A DNA stretch of 64,000 bases, from positions 2,163,826-2,227,825 of the forward strand of contig CM012953.1 of the NCBI GenBank assembly GCA_000181795.3. The letters run 5' to 3'. A model generated the notes under the pieces. The model was not told the origin of the DNA, did not search any database, and worked only from the letters and a program-made list of their open reading frames with translations. This DNA is from Trichinella spiralis (Eukaryota; Nematoda; Enoplea; Trichinellida; Trichinellidae). This document shows positions 48,101 through 63,100 of this stretch, piece by piece. The position numbers and the translations under genes were made by a program. The stretch's first letter is position 1, and each line of letters begins with the position of its first letter.

Positions 48101-51100
48101 AAACTCTTTTCTTTTCGCTTTTCAAAGAGGTTGCTTATTTGTCTTTTAATCGATGCATTTTTCTTGTAGCTGGCAAATTGATTCACGACATTCAAAAACA
48201 GCTTGAAGAAAGCTATGAAACTTGTAAAAAAATAACTGTATCTAATTTTTTTACTTGTTTTTTCTGAGGTTCACTTTTTAAGAAATGATGACAATTGTCA
48301 GATTGTATTCTTTGAATGTTTATGGACGTTGATGTTCAAATAAGCCATGCATTTTACGCGAGCAATGTTGCTTTGTATTGGATAAATATTTCCTCTGATG
48401 AAATTAATTCAATGAAAACAATTTTTACCATTTTGTACAAGAAAAGAACATTTTCAAAAATTATAAATTAATAATATTAAATTTGAAATAAACATATAAT
48501 TTAAAAGTATATTTTAAAAAATACTGCAAAATATTTTTTTGTTCTATTGTTTTCTGATTTGAATAAAAAAATGTTGATTTAACTCAACTCTAATGGACAA
48601 TTGGTATGGAATATGAAGCGGGAAAATTGGCACATTTGAAAAAGGCAAAACCATTCGATTGCAAAGCATTGTTCAACATTTTAAGCATGGCGTTGCTTCT
48701 TAACGAGCTGCCAATTGGCGGCCTTTGGCCATTGGGCTGTTGAATGCATGTTTACATAAAATGGTTTACAAATCATATCATAACGACAGTGCTTTTCAGG
48801 ATAAATTAATTATCATGAACCGTGTTTCAGGCGAGCAACTGACTTCTTGTTAACCGTTGCCTGAACTGTCCTGTTCAATCTGTCTCTGCTATTTATTCCT
48901 TCCTTCTCATGCAACTAATCAATCTTGACGTGTTCCATTACGCGTGACTGTTCCTTTAAATTTAAAGCTGCTAAGTTCGCAAACGCTTACTGCGGCAGCA
49001 GCAGAAGAGTTCATTAAACCTCCAGACAGCATCCGCCGAGGTTCGGCTTGTTATTGGCGTATAGCTTTCGCTTTTGAAACTTTCCTATTTACCTCCTCGT
49101 TCTCTCTCTCTCCCTCCCTCTCTCTCTCTCTTTTTCTCTCTTTCTGTCTATCTCTATCCATCCGTATATCTTTATCTTTATCTTTTTTTTAAATAGTGCG
49201 CGCTATTTTCATGGAAAGATTTCCAAAACGTAAGTTATCACTATTTCACTTGTTTATTCTTTCACACCTTGTTTGCTTGTTTGTTGAATTCAAAAATGAC
49301 CAAACATCATTATGAATTTTGCCATTGTTATTACCGTATATCAATCCTTCTCAAATAATAATAATAATACATTTTGCATTGCTTTGTAAAAAACAAATGC
49401 TAATTGAAACGTTGCAGTTTTAATTTTTTGAAATTAATTGAACTTGCACACCTCAAAAGACTTATTGTTCCAATTGTAAAGACCCCCTCGGATGATATTT
49501 AATTATTTTTTCACGTTGCAAATGATGAAATCAATGACTAATTTGACTCTGTGTGCATGATTTCAGCATAGATTATAAGTGAAATTTAAACTCGAGGTCA
49601 TTAGATGCTAGCTTGATTTTCTGAACTTTTCTATAAAGAAGATCCGCATGTATTTTCAGTGCAATGTGAATTTGAAATTGTTGAAATGTGCCTCCGAATC
49701 AGAGTCATGGATGAGTCTATGCGTGCATATTGATTTAAATTTCTTCCACAACAATGACAACATTTCAATAATATCCATCGCTTTGTCGTAATTTTTGACA
49801 GTTCCTACTGGTGCAATTAGCACATCACATGTTTCTTAGTTTTTTAATATGGTATTATTAGTTGCAAATTTTTAAACAAGCGTCTATCAATGCTACAATA
49901 TGCAAAACTAGAACTAGTAATTTTATATGCTTGATTTCACTTTTTTTCAATTTATATGGACAAAAGTTTTCTGCATTTCATGTTTATCTGAGTGAATGCA
50001 AAATTGTAATATCGAATCATTGTAAAAGTGCTGTTTTTGCATAAGATTGATATTGTTTGTTAAATCTCAAGTTGTATTTCAATATTAAGAAGAATATGTT
50101 ATCTTGAGTTGTAATTCTTATCCTGCATTTGCATTATTTAAATATATAACTATTTCTCTTTACCACTTAGCTCGTCTAAATACACATGAAGAAATTGTGT
50201 ATTGAATTTCATCATAACAACTATTCACAGCAAAAAAAAGTACATAAGCGTTTGCAATGTGGAGCCAATTTTGGAAAGCATAGTTCCAAATGTTAAGATT
50301 CCAAGAAAATTATTTCCAGTTATCTGTTAAAACAGAATTCATTTTAGGTAAATTTTATCGAACAATTTCAAAATAGATTTTACATTACTGTTTTTTAAGT
50401 TTGTCTAAAAAACTGAAATTTGCTGTTAAATTTAATTAAATGACACTTTTGATTGAAGAATTGACGTCAAAAAATAACGGATGCAAAATTTAATTATTCC
50501 ATTGGTGCTTGTCAAATTATGTAACAGGTAAAAATAATTTTTGCTGAATAAAAACTGAAATGAATTTATATGTTCTGCATATTGTGTGGTTTGAATAGTG
50601 GGCATTTTCAGAGTTATGTGATTATGTGCGAAAATCTGTAGCGGTGATTGATATTTTACGAAAAGTGATTTTAGCTGATCCAAACAAAAAACAAAACAAA
50701 AACGTGGCCAATTTAATTTTCAAGTATACTTAAATTTTATAAACTCACTGTAGTAGTGCTTCATTCAGTTCAGCATAATTTGCATTGATCTGTTTTGGCA
50801 TCGTTGAGCATCATCTTGAGAAAAAGCAACGTGGAGCCATTAATTTTTCCACTTTTGTCCACTGCTCACTTGAAATTCGCTTCAATAAGGTGAACTTGAA
50901 GTGTAATATATGTTCGACGAGCTGTTTTGACATTTCGCTTCTTTTCAAAGCAGCTCATCGCGTTTTTTCAACGGTTCATCAATGGTGCACTTGAAAAAGC
51001 ATGGTGAATAAATTTTCAAACAAATCATTGCTCATAAGCGGCGTGTTGACCGTCCACTTTACAGCTGAAAGTATTCCACTCAGTGGCGGATTTTATCAGG

Positions 51101-54100
51101 GGCCAAAATCGATTTTACAATTACAATTCTCTTTTATTTTCCCAATTGAAGTGAAAATGATGATCTTGGAATTTAGTTGAGGTGAAGTTATTTTTTGAAG
51201 AATGAATGGAAATAGCTTGTTTTGAAGCTCAGCAGTAGCGCAACTGTACATTCATTTCTTTCATATCAATCCATCTCACCAGAGATTTTCATCAAGGAGC
51301 ATAAAATAAATACGCTCACTGTGTAAAGCTGAATTTTAAAAGATGCTTTCTACAATTATTTCTCCAATATAAATGTCGTATAACTTTGAAACTGGCATAA
51401 AAGAGAAAAGTCAAAATTGAATTTTATTTCTATTTTGAACGTAATTTCAAATCCTTGGTGAAATTCATTTCACAATTCTCAACTGAATTTTTATTTTTGT
51501 CTTTATTCTGCTTGCGTGTTCAAACGGATATTGTATTCTGTAGCTGTTTCAATCTGTGAAGTCTAAATTTAACCGCACCGATTAGGCATATTTAAAATAT
51601 ATTGGACTGTAATATTGGTAACTTTTATGAAAAAAATTTCCTTTGAAGTTTATGGAAATTTGCTTCATAGTTGTAAGTAATTCAAGTTGAAGATGTTTAT
51701 TGTTTCAACATTTTTATTTTACGTTTACAATAACAAGTAGTCATAATAAGCAATGCATTAATCAAGCAGTTTGTAAGCAATAGCGTGCTATTTTTTGCAT
51801 ATTAATTTATTTTTAAATAATAACTTGTGCAATTTTGTATTTTATAACATTAATCATATGTCCTTTTTAGTTTTTAATCAATAACAAAAAAATATCAAGT
51901 AATTTTTAACAATAAAAATTTAATTATATTAAATTAAAAATGTACTTTAATATTCATCAATTATTTTTTCTAATTTCATTGCATTTTTGTAGTTTGCAAA
52001 GCAGTAATTAGTAGCAGAAGTTTATTTATTTGTTCAATCTACATTTTATTCTGTTTACTTTTAAATAATCATTCAGTTGCTGATTTTTAATAAATTTAGA
52101 TTTTTTTTTGTTGAAAAACAATTTTACTCACGAATAATTATTGTTATAATGATCATCATCCATTGCTAAACTTTTCCAAATGCAAGGATATAATCTGGTA
52201 TATAATGTAATGGCAGTTCCAGCATGCACCGCAATGTAATAAGAATTCCACGAGCCCCAAATTGACATAAATACTTTCAGTTGCATTGAATTTTCAATAT
52301 ATTGTTGTGTGAAGAGGCAAGAAGTTTTTTCAGTTACCTTATTACTGCAGTGCATTTGAATTTTCTTTATAATATCCAAAATTTCAAAATATCTAACAGA
52401 ATTGATTAAAATAAAGTTTCATCAGTGTTGTTAAGGCTGAAAGTTTTTGAAAATTAATTAAATTTCTATGGAATAAAGCTCATCGGGCTTGTCACAATTC
52501 GATTATGTTTCTGGTGTTTACTTTTTATTGCAATCTACACGCATAATGTAAATAATTGTCATTGCTGTATGTTGAATGTTCTATTGATTTTTTAAAAGCG
52601 CTTTTTAATAGAGTTAAAGTACATGCATGAAAGAAAAATTTTACAAGAATAAGTGGAAATAAAGCTCAATTAATTGAGCATTTTAATAGTTTGCAGTAAT
52701 TTTGTTATACTCTCTTTTTTACAGCGCTCAGATTTTTGTATGAAAATACTATGCATAGAACATCTATGTTTGTATATCTGATCTGTCGTGTTAGCAGCTA
52801 TAAAACAGCAAAGAATAATTGACATTGATTTATTGGATAAATATTCATTATTGTTTATTATTAGTCTCTACTGAATAAGTAACTTCTTCATTTTAGATGA
52901 TGATGAGGTTGATTTGAAATTTGTAAAAGAATGGATGTCATCGAAACCAAGTTGTAGATTATTTCAAGCCAAATACAAATACCGACCACTGAAAGACTCT
53001 CCTAATGATAATCCAGAACTGGAGCTGCCATTGAATGAAGGTGACTTGGTGTTGGTTTGTGGAAAAATGGATGAAGATAGCTTTTACATGGGAGAACTTG
53101 CAAATGGCAGACGGGGTTTAGTTCCATCGAACTATGTAGAACCGATTAGACTGGATTCTTTGAACAAAATGTCAGACAATGCGTCCTCACTGAAAAGCTT
53201 AAACTCCGCTTCTGCGTTAACGGTCGATTATGCTCACGATGCTAACAGAGAAAATAACTTGTCTTTTATTCTTCAAAACAACTCTTCACACAGTACCACT
53301 GTTCAAAGAGGTAACAATGATTATTCTGGTCATTTCTAAAATTATAACTAATTTAAAATGACAGTCTATGATAGGAATGTATAAGAAAAATGTCTATAAT
53401 TTTAAACATTGATAACATTTTATTTTAAACAAAATATTGCTTATCATTTCATATAAAATGAATAATCATAGCATATAATAATTCCAGTTTTAGTATTTGC
53501 TTTAATAAAAATAAGAATACTGATATTCAGTTGAATTTATTTGAATTCTTTTCAACTTAGGCCACAACGATTATATGAGTTCACTGCCAGAACATATGTG
53601 CCCTTATCCTTGTGTTGATGTAACAAACGTGACAGTGCATGAACTTCGTCAAAATGATGGAATTCGAGGTAAGTGCATTTTGCATACGTGTCCGTGAATA
53701 GGGCCAATTTTTTGGAACTTTGCATATCAAATTTGCTATACAAGTGTAAAATTATTTGTGAATAATATGAAAATATTTTTCTTTAATTTTAATCATAAAT
53801 TTTGTATTATTAAAAATAACATTTCAACTTACTAGTACCCTCTCCAAACAGCCTTACGGTTGAGAAACAGTTACGGAAAAGCGTTTTGATCTCGTGGACT
53901 CCACCGACAACGAACCTGGTGCCAGTTTTGCAGTATCATGTTTGCATAGATGGCGTTGTTCGGACTGTAGTCCCAGCTGGCTATAATACTAAAGCACTTG
54001 TAGAAGACATTGATAATGATAAAGTAATTTTACTTAAAGAATTTTTAATATCTGCTTATGATCTGAATTTAATCTACTTTTTCTACACGAAATAATCACT

Positions 54101-57100
54101 GTCACTTGTTCAACATTAAAGAAGAATTTTAAAGTTTTAAAATATTTGATTAAAATATAAATTATTTCTGCTTCTAGGAATAAAACAAATTGCATTTAGC
54201 TTTAATTAAATTGAAACGTTTTGAATTTTTCAAACTTATTTTCATGCAATATTTTTTTGTACGGTAAATTGATGAATTATAATTTTTTACACGAATGATA
54301 GATACAACTGAAATATTTGAAGCACTTCAGTTTTGTCACTTGATGATAATTATAAATTAAAAGTGGAATACGATTTTTTAAGATTTCCAGGCTATCAGTG
54401 CGATCAGTAGCTGAATCCGGCTATTCACCAGATGCTGCATGTACGGTTACAATTGGGAAAGGTAAATCGAGATCAAAATTGTCTTCTTGCGTTTCGAAAA
54501 TTATGGGCTTAATCTTAGACAGCAACGTTGCACCTCAAGATGTTCGAGTGTCTTCCATAACACCAGTGAGCGCTCAAGTTGCTTGGTATCCTGGTAATTC
54601 GAATTGCGAGCACGTAATCTTGTTGAATGGACTAAAGGTGGGCACATGCCCGCCAGGAATTTATCAAATACTGCTCAAAGGACTCATTCCATCTACTCTT
54701 TACCGGTGCTCTGTCCGAGTGAAAGATCCAAAAGCTGTTCTTGAAGAACAACCTGTGGAAGGCCATGTCGACTTCAAAACTCTATCGAAAAGTATGTAAG
54801 AAATTTTTTGTTCATATATTTCGAAATAAATTAATTTTACATATGCTTTATTTATTTTATTTTATTTTATTTTATTTTATTGTTGTTGACGTTTTACACT
54901 TGAAACTGCCTTTATAAAACTACAGTGGCAATCTAATTTTTGTACTCCGTTTTTTTGAAGTCTAATGTTGACTGTTTATGACAGATATCTTAGACTGATT
55001 TGACAAATATGCATATAATATCGGAAACAATTCCTTCATAACATTTTATTCTAATTTTTGCATTACTATACTGTAATATTCCTTTTTATAAAAATTCCTT
55101 TATATAAATTTTTACAAAAAATTTTTTAAAAAATTACGTAATGCTCATTTCCTTACTCATTTTTTTCTAAATTGTGAAAGAGCTTCAAGTATTGGGTCCT
55201 TTATTTTTAGTTTATACATTAAATTGTTCGAAATTAAAAATTGTAGAATCTTAACAAACATGAACTTAATTAACATAAGTAACGTTGCAAAAATCTCATT
55301 TGCATATTTAAATAATTATATTTTTATGTAATGCTTATTAATTGTTGAATTGAAAGGTTTTTCATTCTCAAAGTAAATGCAAATTAAATTATTTTTATAA
55401 AATTATGTTTCAAAGATTTGATGATTTTTCATTTTTCCCAATTTTTCCAATCAAAGTAATAAGTGTAAAAAATAAAAATATATAATGAAATATGTATGAA
55501 TCATAAAGTAGAGATAATTTAAATATTTCATTCATCTTATTTATTAAAATGTTACAAAAATAATTAGCTAATAAAAAATTTCAGTACTATTTGCTAAATA
55601 TTAATATTAATTGAAAAGCAGAGTGAACATAGATGTATACATTATTTAACATAACTGTGCAGTTGTTGCAAATAATTTACATATGAATTCATTATTCCAT
55701 ATTTTTTTATTACATTATTTTAAACTCATATGCTTACAATGATAAAATCTGAAATATGAGCGAATAAAAATAAATTTTAATTTTTCCCAAATAAAAAAGT
55801 TAAAAGATAATGATAAATTGATTTTCAGCACAGTAACTGATTATTTTTGATGAATAATATGTTGCTTTTGAAATCGAAATGTTTGTTTATTTGAATAATA
55901 TATTTCATTTGCATTATATGTATCGGACAGTAATTTTTTGTATTTAGTGATGCTGATATGTAAGAATCATTTTATTTATCTAGTAATCAGATTCATATCA
56001 AAATGTTCAGTTATTTATTTGAATTAAATGAATTTGAAAAATAATTCAGTTGGACTTCCCGATGCTCCTACGAATGTCCAATGTGAATTTGGTCCTCAAG
56101 ATGGTACTCTTTTGGTTACCTGGCAGCCGGTGACTACTCAGCCAAAGCCGCCTTCTAGAGCAGCCATTGCCGGTTATCTCGTCTATGCTGATGGTAAAAA
56201 AATTAGCGAAGTGGACACACCTACAGGAGATCATGTTTTGCTCAAATGGGCTGATCTGTCTGACGATCCGCCTCTTTTCATCACTGTGAAAGCAAAGACC
56301 AGGGAAGGATCAATCAGTGCAGATTCAAATGCTGTTCGACTACCTAAGCCAGAACACAAATCACCTCAAACTGCAAAGCTGATTGCAGTTACGGTATTTC
56401 AAAATTTTATTATTATTAACTTCCAGTTTTACTTATTTGCTTAAAACAAAAAACAAAGTGTTGTTATAAGGCAAGAAAGCGTTAAAAAATGAAAATGCAA
56501 TTTTTAACTTTTAATATTTTTATGAATTGCAAGCTGTTACTGTGATATAATAAAAATTGATTTTGTTAATGCCATATGCATTGTTTCCTGCCTTTCAAGT
56601 ACTTTCCTGAATTCATAAATATCAAAGTTACAAATTATGGACATTGTTAACATGCAGTCCAGTGATAAATTTTTAATGCTTGTTATCTGTTTGTTGTTCT
56701 TGTAAAATGATGTCACTTTTTACTTTTTAGTCTGCGAATGAAAAGACATCACTAATACCACCAGCTATGAATTCATATGCAGAAATTAATTCTTACAATT
56801 ACCATACAGCTTCACCGAACACACAAAATATACGTTTGTCTCAAACACTGCCTACACGATCGCTCTGTCAGTCAGCTAACCTCTCCTCTTGCCAATTGCC
56901 GATGGTGAACTCTTCTAACCTTGTGAGTTTCAATTGTTTTTTGTTTTCTGTATTTTTTGTTATTATTTAAGTTTAATTTACAAGAATTATTGATTGTAAA
57001 AATTTTTTTCTACTTTTTTGTACAGATTGTATATTGTGTAATTTGCATTTGTAAGTGATTGTTATATTGCACAATATATTCAGTTTTGGATAAGATTTGA

Positions 57101-60100
57101 AGAAAAAAATATTGCTTTTTTTTCATATGAAAAATTTTGCCACTGCTCGACAGCAAGATTTGACATATGATAGAAATGCATTTTTGTACTGATTGTAAAA
57201 TTACATTCCTAGTTTATTGCACAAACTTAAACCTAAAAGACAGCTTTGGCAGAGATTTTTGATTTAAAAATTAATCATGACATCATAAGCATTTGAATTT
57301 CATGATGCACTTTGCGGAACTTGTGTCCACATGTGTTTTTACACTTTAACCAAATGTTCTGCTTGCCAATTTGAAGTATTGATAAATCAACGTCGATGTT
57401 TTCGCCAATTTTACATCCATAACAGATTAACGAAGAATATGGATGAGCGTGATCAATAGCCTTTTACGAGTTGAGTTTGCACGACGAGAGGTTCAAAGAG
57501 CTTCCGCTAATGAAATGCTTCAAACTTAGCAACTCATCTTATATTCCACTAGACGCTAGAGACTTTTCTTGATTTTCTTCTGATTTCTTTTTCATAATTA
57601 ACACTCATAATTAACCAACGTCCAAGAACATCTGTCATATCATCTTGCATTTCACAACTAACTGTAGGCATATGACAATTTTTACCAAATCTTTAACAAA
57701 TATATGCTAAATTTTTTACAGTATTTCTTTTTATCTGATAAATTTGTCAAAATGTTGTGCTTTTACTTCAATTTTATTAATCTATCAATTGATGATTTAT
57801 AAATGATGTTTGCTCAGATACTGTTGTTCAAAAGTTGCTAATTTAAACATGTGAATACCAATAATAATTTATATGTAAATTCTGTCTACTATTGGTGAAT
57901 GTTGTGTTCATTTCCCTTGGAAAAATATTTTTACTTTTCAACTTTTCACAATGTCAGAGATCACACACAAGTAATTTTTTCATTTTATCAAAATAAAGCC
58001 TATGACAAGTGTAGCATAAAATAAATTTTTCTTTTCGAAGTTTTGACACTACTGAAGAACAAGGAAGCAGCATTGAACAGTTTTATTATTGAACTGTTTG
58101 TGTTTTACTCATTTATTTTCTTTATTGATAATCTATTAAAGCAGATAATAAAATTAAATTTGGCACCTGGAACAACAACTAAGACAAATAAATCTAAACT
58201 GTTGTTTGCTATTCATTCATTTAAGTGACTTCAAAGTGTAATTATTGTAAAAGAGTTTCTTCGCTTTTTCTGAAATGAAAATGACAGTTCAATTGCCATC
58301 CGCTTTATAAAAAGTTAATGCATCTGAAAATATGTTCCTTTTTATAAAACTGAATTGTGCGCTTTATTGACTTTGTTCGCTTCAGTGTGTCGCTTTGGAA
58401 TGAGCATTTAAAATTTATGGATTTCAAATGATGCTCAGAAGTTATTACCTAATATTGGGCAAATTTATGAATTTTTATTTCAAATTTATTAAGAATTTTA
58501 AATCTCTTGCTAGATTAACTTCTAACAGCTAGTTAACACGGCTTCCACCTGAAGAATGCCCTTTTTTTCTTTTCTTTTCTGGAATACAATTAGTAGTAAG
58601 CTTAACAGAGTAGAGAGAGAGTTTTTTTCTTTTTTGCAGTTGAATGTTCTTTTTGTTGAAGCCTTTTGGTTAAGGCTGACATGCAAATTGATGGTTAGCA
58701 AAAATCATAGCTTAGGCTTCTAAATGTCTATGAGTGTGTAATGAATAAACTACTACTGAAGGTAGTTTTTTTCTGCCTGAACAGTCTGCAGACGTCAATT
58801 TTTTATGTTTAAAAATACATTAACTATTTTATAAGTGAGTTTTGTCATTTAAAATGCTTTTTTTATATTGATCCTCCTTGTATTCCGTACGCACAATTTC
58901 ATGCATGTCGTATTCTTTCCTTCTTCTTCTGCTTCTTCTTCTTCGACTCAGATGCGTTTTATCATTTTCACTTAGAAACCTCAATTCCCTGTTTGAGCCG
59001 TTTAAAGGCCTAGTAACGTTTGATAATCGATAAATTTCCTAATGCAAACTTGCTGCTGCTTATTCATGTGAAATATAATTTTCCACTTTTATTGCGTCAA
59101 CATGTCATGAGAAAATTGTAACTGAGGATAACTTTCTTACCAGTTAGCTTTTCTGCCATTACTACTGAGAAATTTTTAACTTTGCCAAGCTTCAGTCTGG
59201 GTAAATCTGAATCTGTAAGTATTACTTTGCCTAAACTTTTCTATTTTATTTACAGTTTCAGTTTTTCATTTTTATATTGCTGCTATCAACCTAATATTGT
59301 TTTTTTGTACAAATATCATTTCAGACAGTTTTAAACCTGTATTACAGACAGATTATGCAATTCAAACAGTTTTAAGGTTTGGCTTGTATTCAAAAAAGAA
59401 AATATGCTTTTTAGTAAATTAGCACAATTATCTGAAAAATTCTTTTTCACTCTGATGACAGCAACCAATACTAAATTTTATCACTGTTCAAAGCAGTTCA
59501 TATTGATTTCTTTACATATTTCAAACTTATCATTGAGATGAATAATTATAATGCTCGTTATTGTTGTTGTTGTTGTTGTCATTGTTTGAGCGGCACTTCA
59601 ACTATTCATTTATTTTCCAAATGAATATTGATAATTAAATTTGATTTTAAATGCTTAAATAATTCAAGTCAGGTAATTTAATGAAGTTTTATGATGCTTT
59701 TTCAAATTTTCATATTTTGTATTTAAAATTTTCAATTATTTTTTTCTTAATTTTAAATGTTTTAAAAATTTTGTAGATTGCTGAAGTTAATCAACTTTTC
59801 ATGTAATATTTAATTATCATATTCATTCTAAGTTGTTATTTGAGTAACGTTACATGGAAAATTTAATTAACGTTAATATGCCAATAAAGGCAGTGTATAT
59901 TGGATAATCATTCCAAGCATTGGGATCAGAGAATTCGCTTCTTTTAAAGTGCCGCAGATTTTAGCTTTTAAACAAAAATATGAATAAATCAGCTAATTGC
60001 ATCTAGACTTTCTTTATCTTGCACATTGTCTAACACTAAAGTCACATTCGTATGCATTGCTTTTCTAAAGTTGGAGAGAACAGCTTTTGTTCAGTAGACA

Positions 60101-63100
60101 AGAAGTAAGTAAACACACCAACTGATTAATATTGACACAATAATGCTTCAGAAATAAACATTGAAACTGTGCACAAATCAGTCGTATACAATGTGAAAAC
60201 GTAGCTTCATTTAGAGAACATTTGATTAATATAACTTGCAAATTTAGATTTCATTTTTCTGGAACAATTATTTTGTAGTTCAAAAAAATCATCCAATTTT
60301 TTAATAGAAATAATTTTATTTAAGGTTATTTTTGAATAAAAATAAAAACATATTAATTATTTATATCATTGGTTTCAGTAGTGCTTTATCCATCAATTAG
60401 TGGTATAGTATAATTTAGTAGGCTATAGGCATGCCATGTTGTTATAAAAGTAATTCTAGGGTTTGTCAGATTTATTTTTGGAGTACATAATTTCACACGC
60501 GGTTTTGACTAAATTAAATTGGATTTGAAATGGAGTTTGCTGTTGTTTGTTTTATGAGTTTGTTAGGAAGAGACGTGCCATTGGGTTTTTCTGGTCGACT
60601 AATTTTGATTATCTTATTGCGCTCTTTTATTGACCATGTAAATTTTAAATCTTATTTTGTCATAATCACATTTTATTATCAAAACTTGTTAACTTTCTTT
60701 GATTTGCTTTACTCAATACTGTTTATTTTTTGTTCATTTTTTGAGACTCCCAGCTCAACAATCAGAACTGCACCTTCTTATTATATCTTTCATCCTCCAT
60801 TAACGAAACCTGACGAGGGCGGAAAATTGACTGAAAGACCCAGCTTGTTAGAAATGGAAACGAATTATTTGTTAAGACAGCAGCAAAAATCCCGTTCATC
60901 TATGAGGCGTCGATCGCTCAGCCTTGAAGATGACAAATCACCAGAATTCAGAGGACAGACTTACATTGAAATTCCACATATCCGTAATTCTATTCTTTTT
61001 GAAAATTTTATCATTTCAAATTTTCTCATTACGTTCTCAATTGTACTTTTAGAAGTGATGGAAGACACTGTTCCAATACTCACTGCCAGAACAGCCGATA
61101 CTTGGACCCCTGCGATGAAATACATCCAACCAGTTTATAATTCTAAATCTTTGCCAAGACAACGGTATAAATATAATAATATTGATCAATAGTAATGAAT
61201 TTTATTAAACTCTTTTTTTTGTTTTAGACATGTTACAAATAGCAGAGCTGCAAGTGAACCTGATCTGAGAATAGATCATCGCGGTGCTTCATTCTCCTGG
61301 AGAAGTCGGCCTAGAGCTAGGCGATGTTTAGTTGCCATGTACGACTACAACCCTAAGCATATGTCACCGAATTATAATGCTGTTCGAGATGAGCTGTCTT
61401 TTCAACGAGGACAACTTATAAGGGTAGGGATGGAATTTTCATGCAGTGGGATATTTAATTTACAGTAACTACAATCAGAAGTGCAGGAACAAAAAGATAT
61501 TTTAAGGTTTTAGAAGTAAACGATAAATAATATATAAGTTTCAAGGTGTTTGTAATTATAATCATAATTAATCATATAAGCTGAATATTTATTTAATGTT
61601 CACATCTGACCTTCCAGTTTTGTACTGTTTAGCTTCTGGAAGATCCAGATCCAGATGGATTCTACTTGGGGCAAATTAATGGACGCATTGGTTTAGTGCC
61701 AAGCAATCTTGTGGTTGAAGTGAAAAATGAGTTACGTTACCTTCCAGCAATTCCTGCTGAAGATCCGTATGTTATGCCATTTGGTGGCAACGGTGCCTGG
61801 AATCATTTGCCCACGTTGCCATTCATGGATCCTTATACGCTGCAAAGGATGAAAGAGAACAGCGCATATGGACGTTTCAGGCGTCGTTATGCTACATCAG
61901 CAGATTACGAACAATGGGCACATAGCAGTGATCCAACTTTAAGCCGATATGTGGATTATGAAACATCCAGCGGCACCCCTGATGAAAGATATTCTAAAGT
62001 AGTCAGTTTGTTATCTATCTATCTGTGCACTTGATTTTATTCATATTTTAAGAATCATCAACGAAATCGTCGAATGAAATTCAAACAGAAATCTTACAGT
62101 CTGGATCAACCTCAGGTAGATAACATCCTTGAAAGAGAACAGTCACCAGTTTATTGTGCCGGACCAGGTAGCTTTAATCTTGAAACCGAGTTAAAACATT
62201 AAAAAATTTTTATGATTACTTAGATGATGAAGGTCCAGTAGGCCAGGAGTATCATGGCCGAAGAACTGTGTTGCCACACATGAGCGGCAACCACGTTTCC
62301 CCTTCTCGGCATCAGCAAACTGGAAAATCACATGGTCGAAAATCCAAACGTGATATAAATGGTGAACCGTCAGAATATTACCCAGGAAATTCTTTCGTCA
62401 ATCAACATGAAAACTATTATCAAACTCATTGGCACACTTCTCCTCGCTATGATTCACCTAGACGTTCTTTGGATAGGCGGTATGAAGAATTTTTTTTTGA
62501 TAAATTCTCGTGTAAAAGCATTAGAAAATTATACTATCCAACTAAATGGAATGTCATGTGATGAAAAGCAGATTTTAGGAAGGAACAATAAAAAATTTTA
62601 AAGTATATTTATTTATGCACGATGAAAAGTAGTTTCAAATTTAGAAATATTTGTTGTCCATAAAACGGAATGAAATGTGAACATTACTTTTCTTTGAAAT
62701 TATATTATGATGATTTAATTTCAGTTCTGCTGGAAATACTATTGGTTATCGTTCTTCAAATTATAACGGAGGGCGATATATTGACGGAGGAAAAGGATCT
62801 CCGGATGGACGAGAAGAACCTCCCACTGCGTACAGGCAAAGACAACTTCATTCGACAAATATATCTGATTCAGAGGTTAGAGCACGACGAAATGAGTCAG
62901 GTAACCAAATGAAAATCGATTTTCAAACGAGTTTGAAAGAAACTATTAAAAACAATGCTTATGTTTCTACTTTTAATAAAAATGTAAAAGTGCAATTGTA
63001 ATTGTACATACGTCAATTAATTTGCAAAATAATTCAATATTTGTTTGTTGTTTATCTGATTATGAAACAGTTGTATTAAAAGAAAGAATTTTTATTTAGT

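Larger units (their letters stand above)
48224..52896 (+). other. RIM-BP intron before SH3-I
   Basis: 4.7-kb intron, mostly AT-rich. It includes a promoter-like segment at about 48600-49190 and the candidate alternative exon at 49197-49229. Confidence 0.6.

Noticed and set aside
57390-57560. Possible linker exon with frame ...LLRVEFARREVQRASANEML
   Set aside because: Ends in a stop with no donor, and the acceptor-like AG is out of frame with it.
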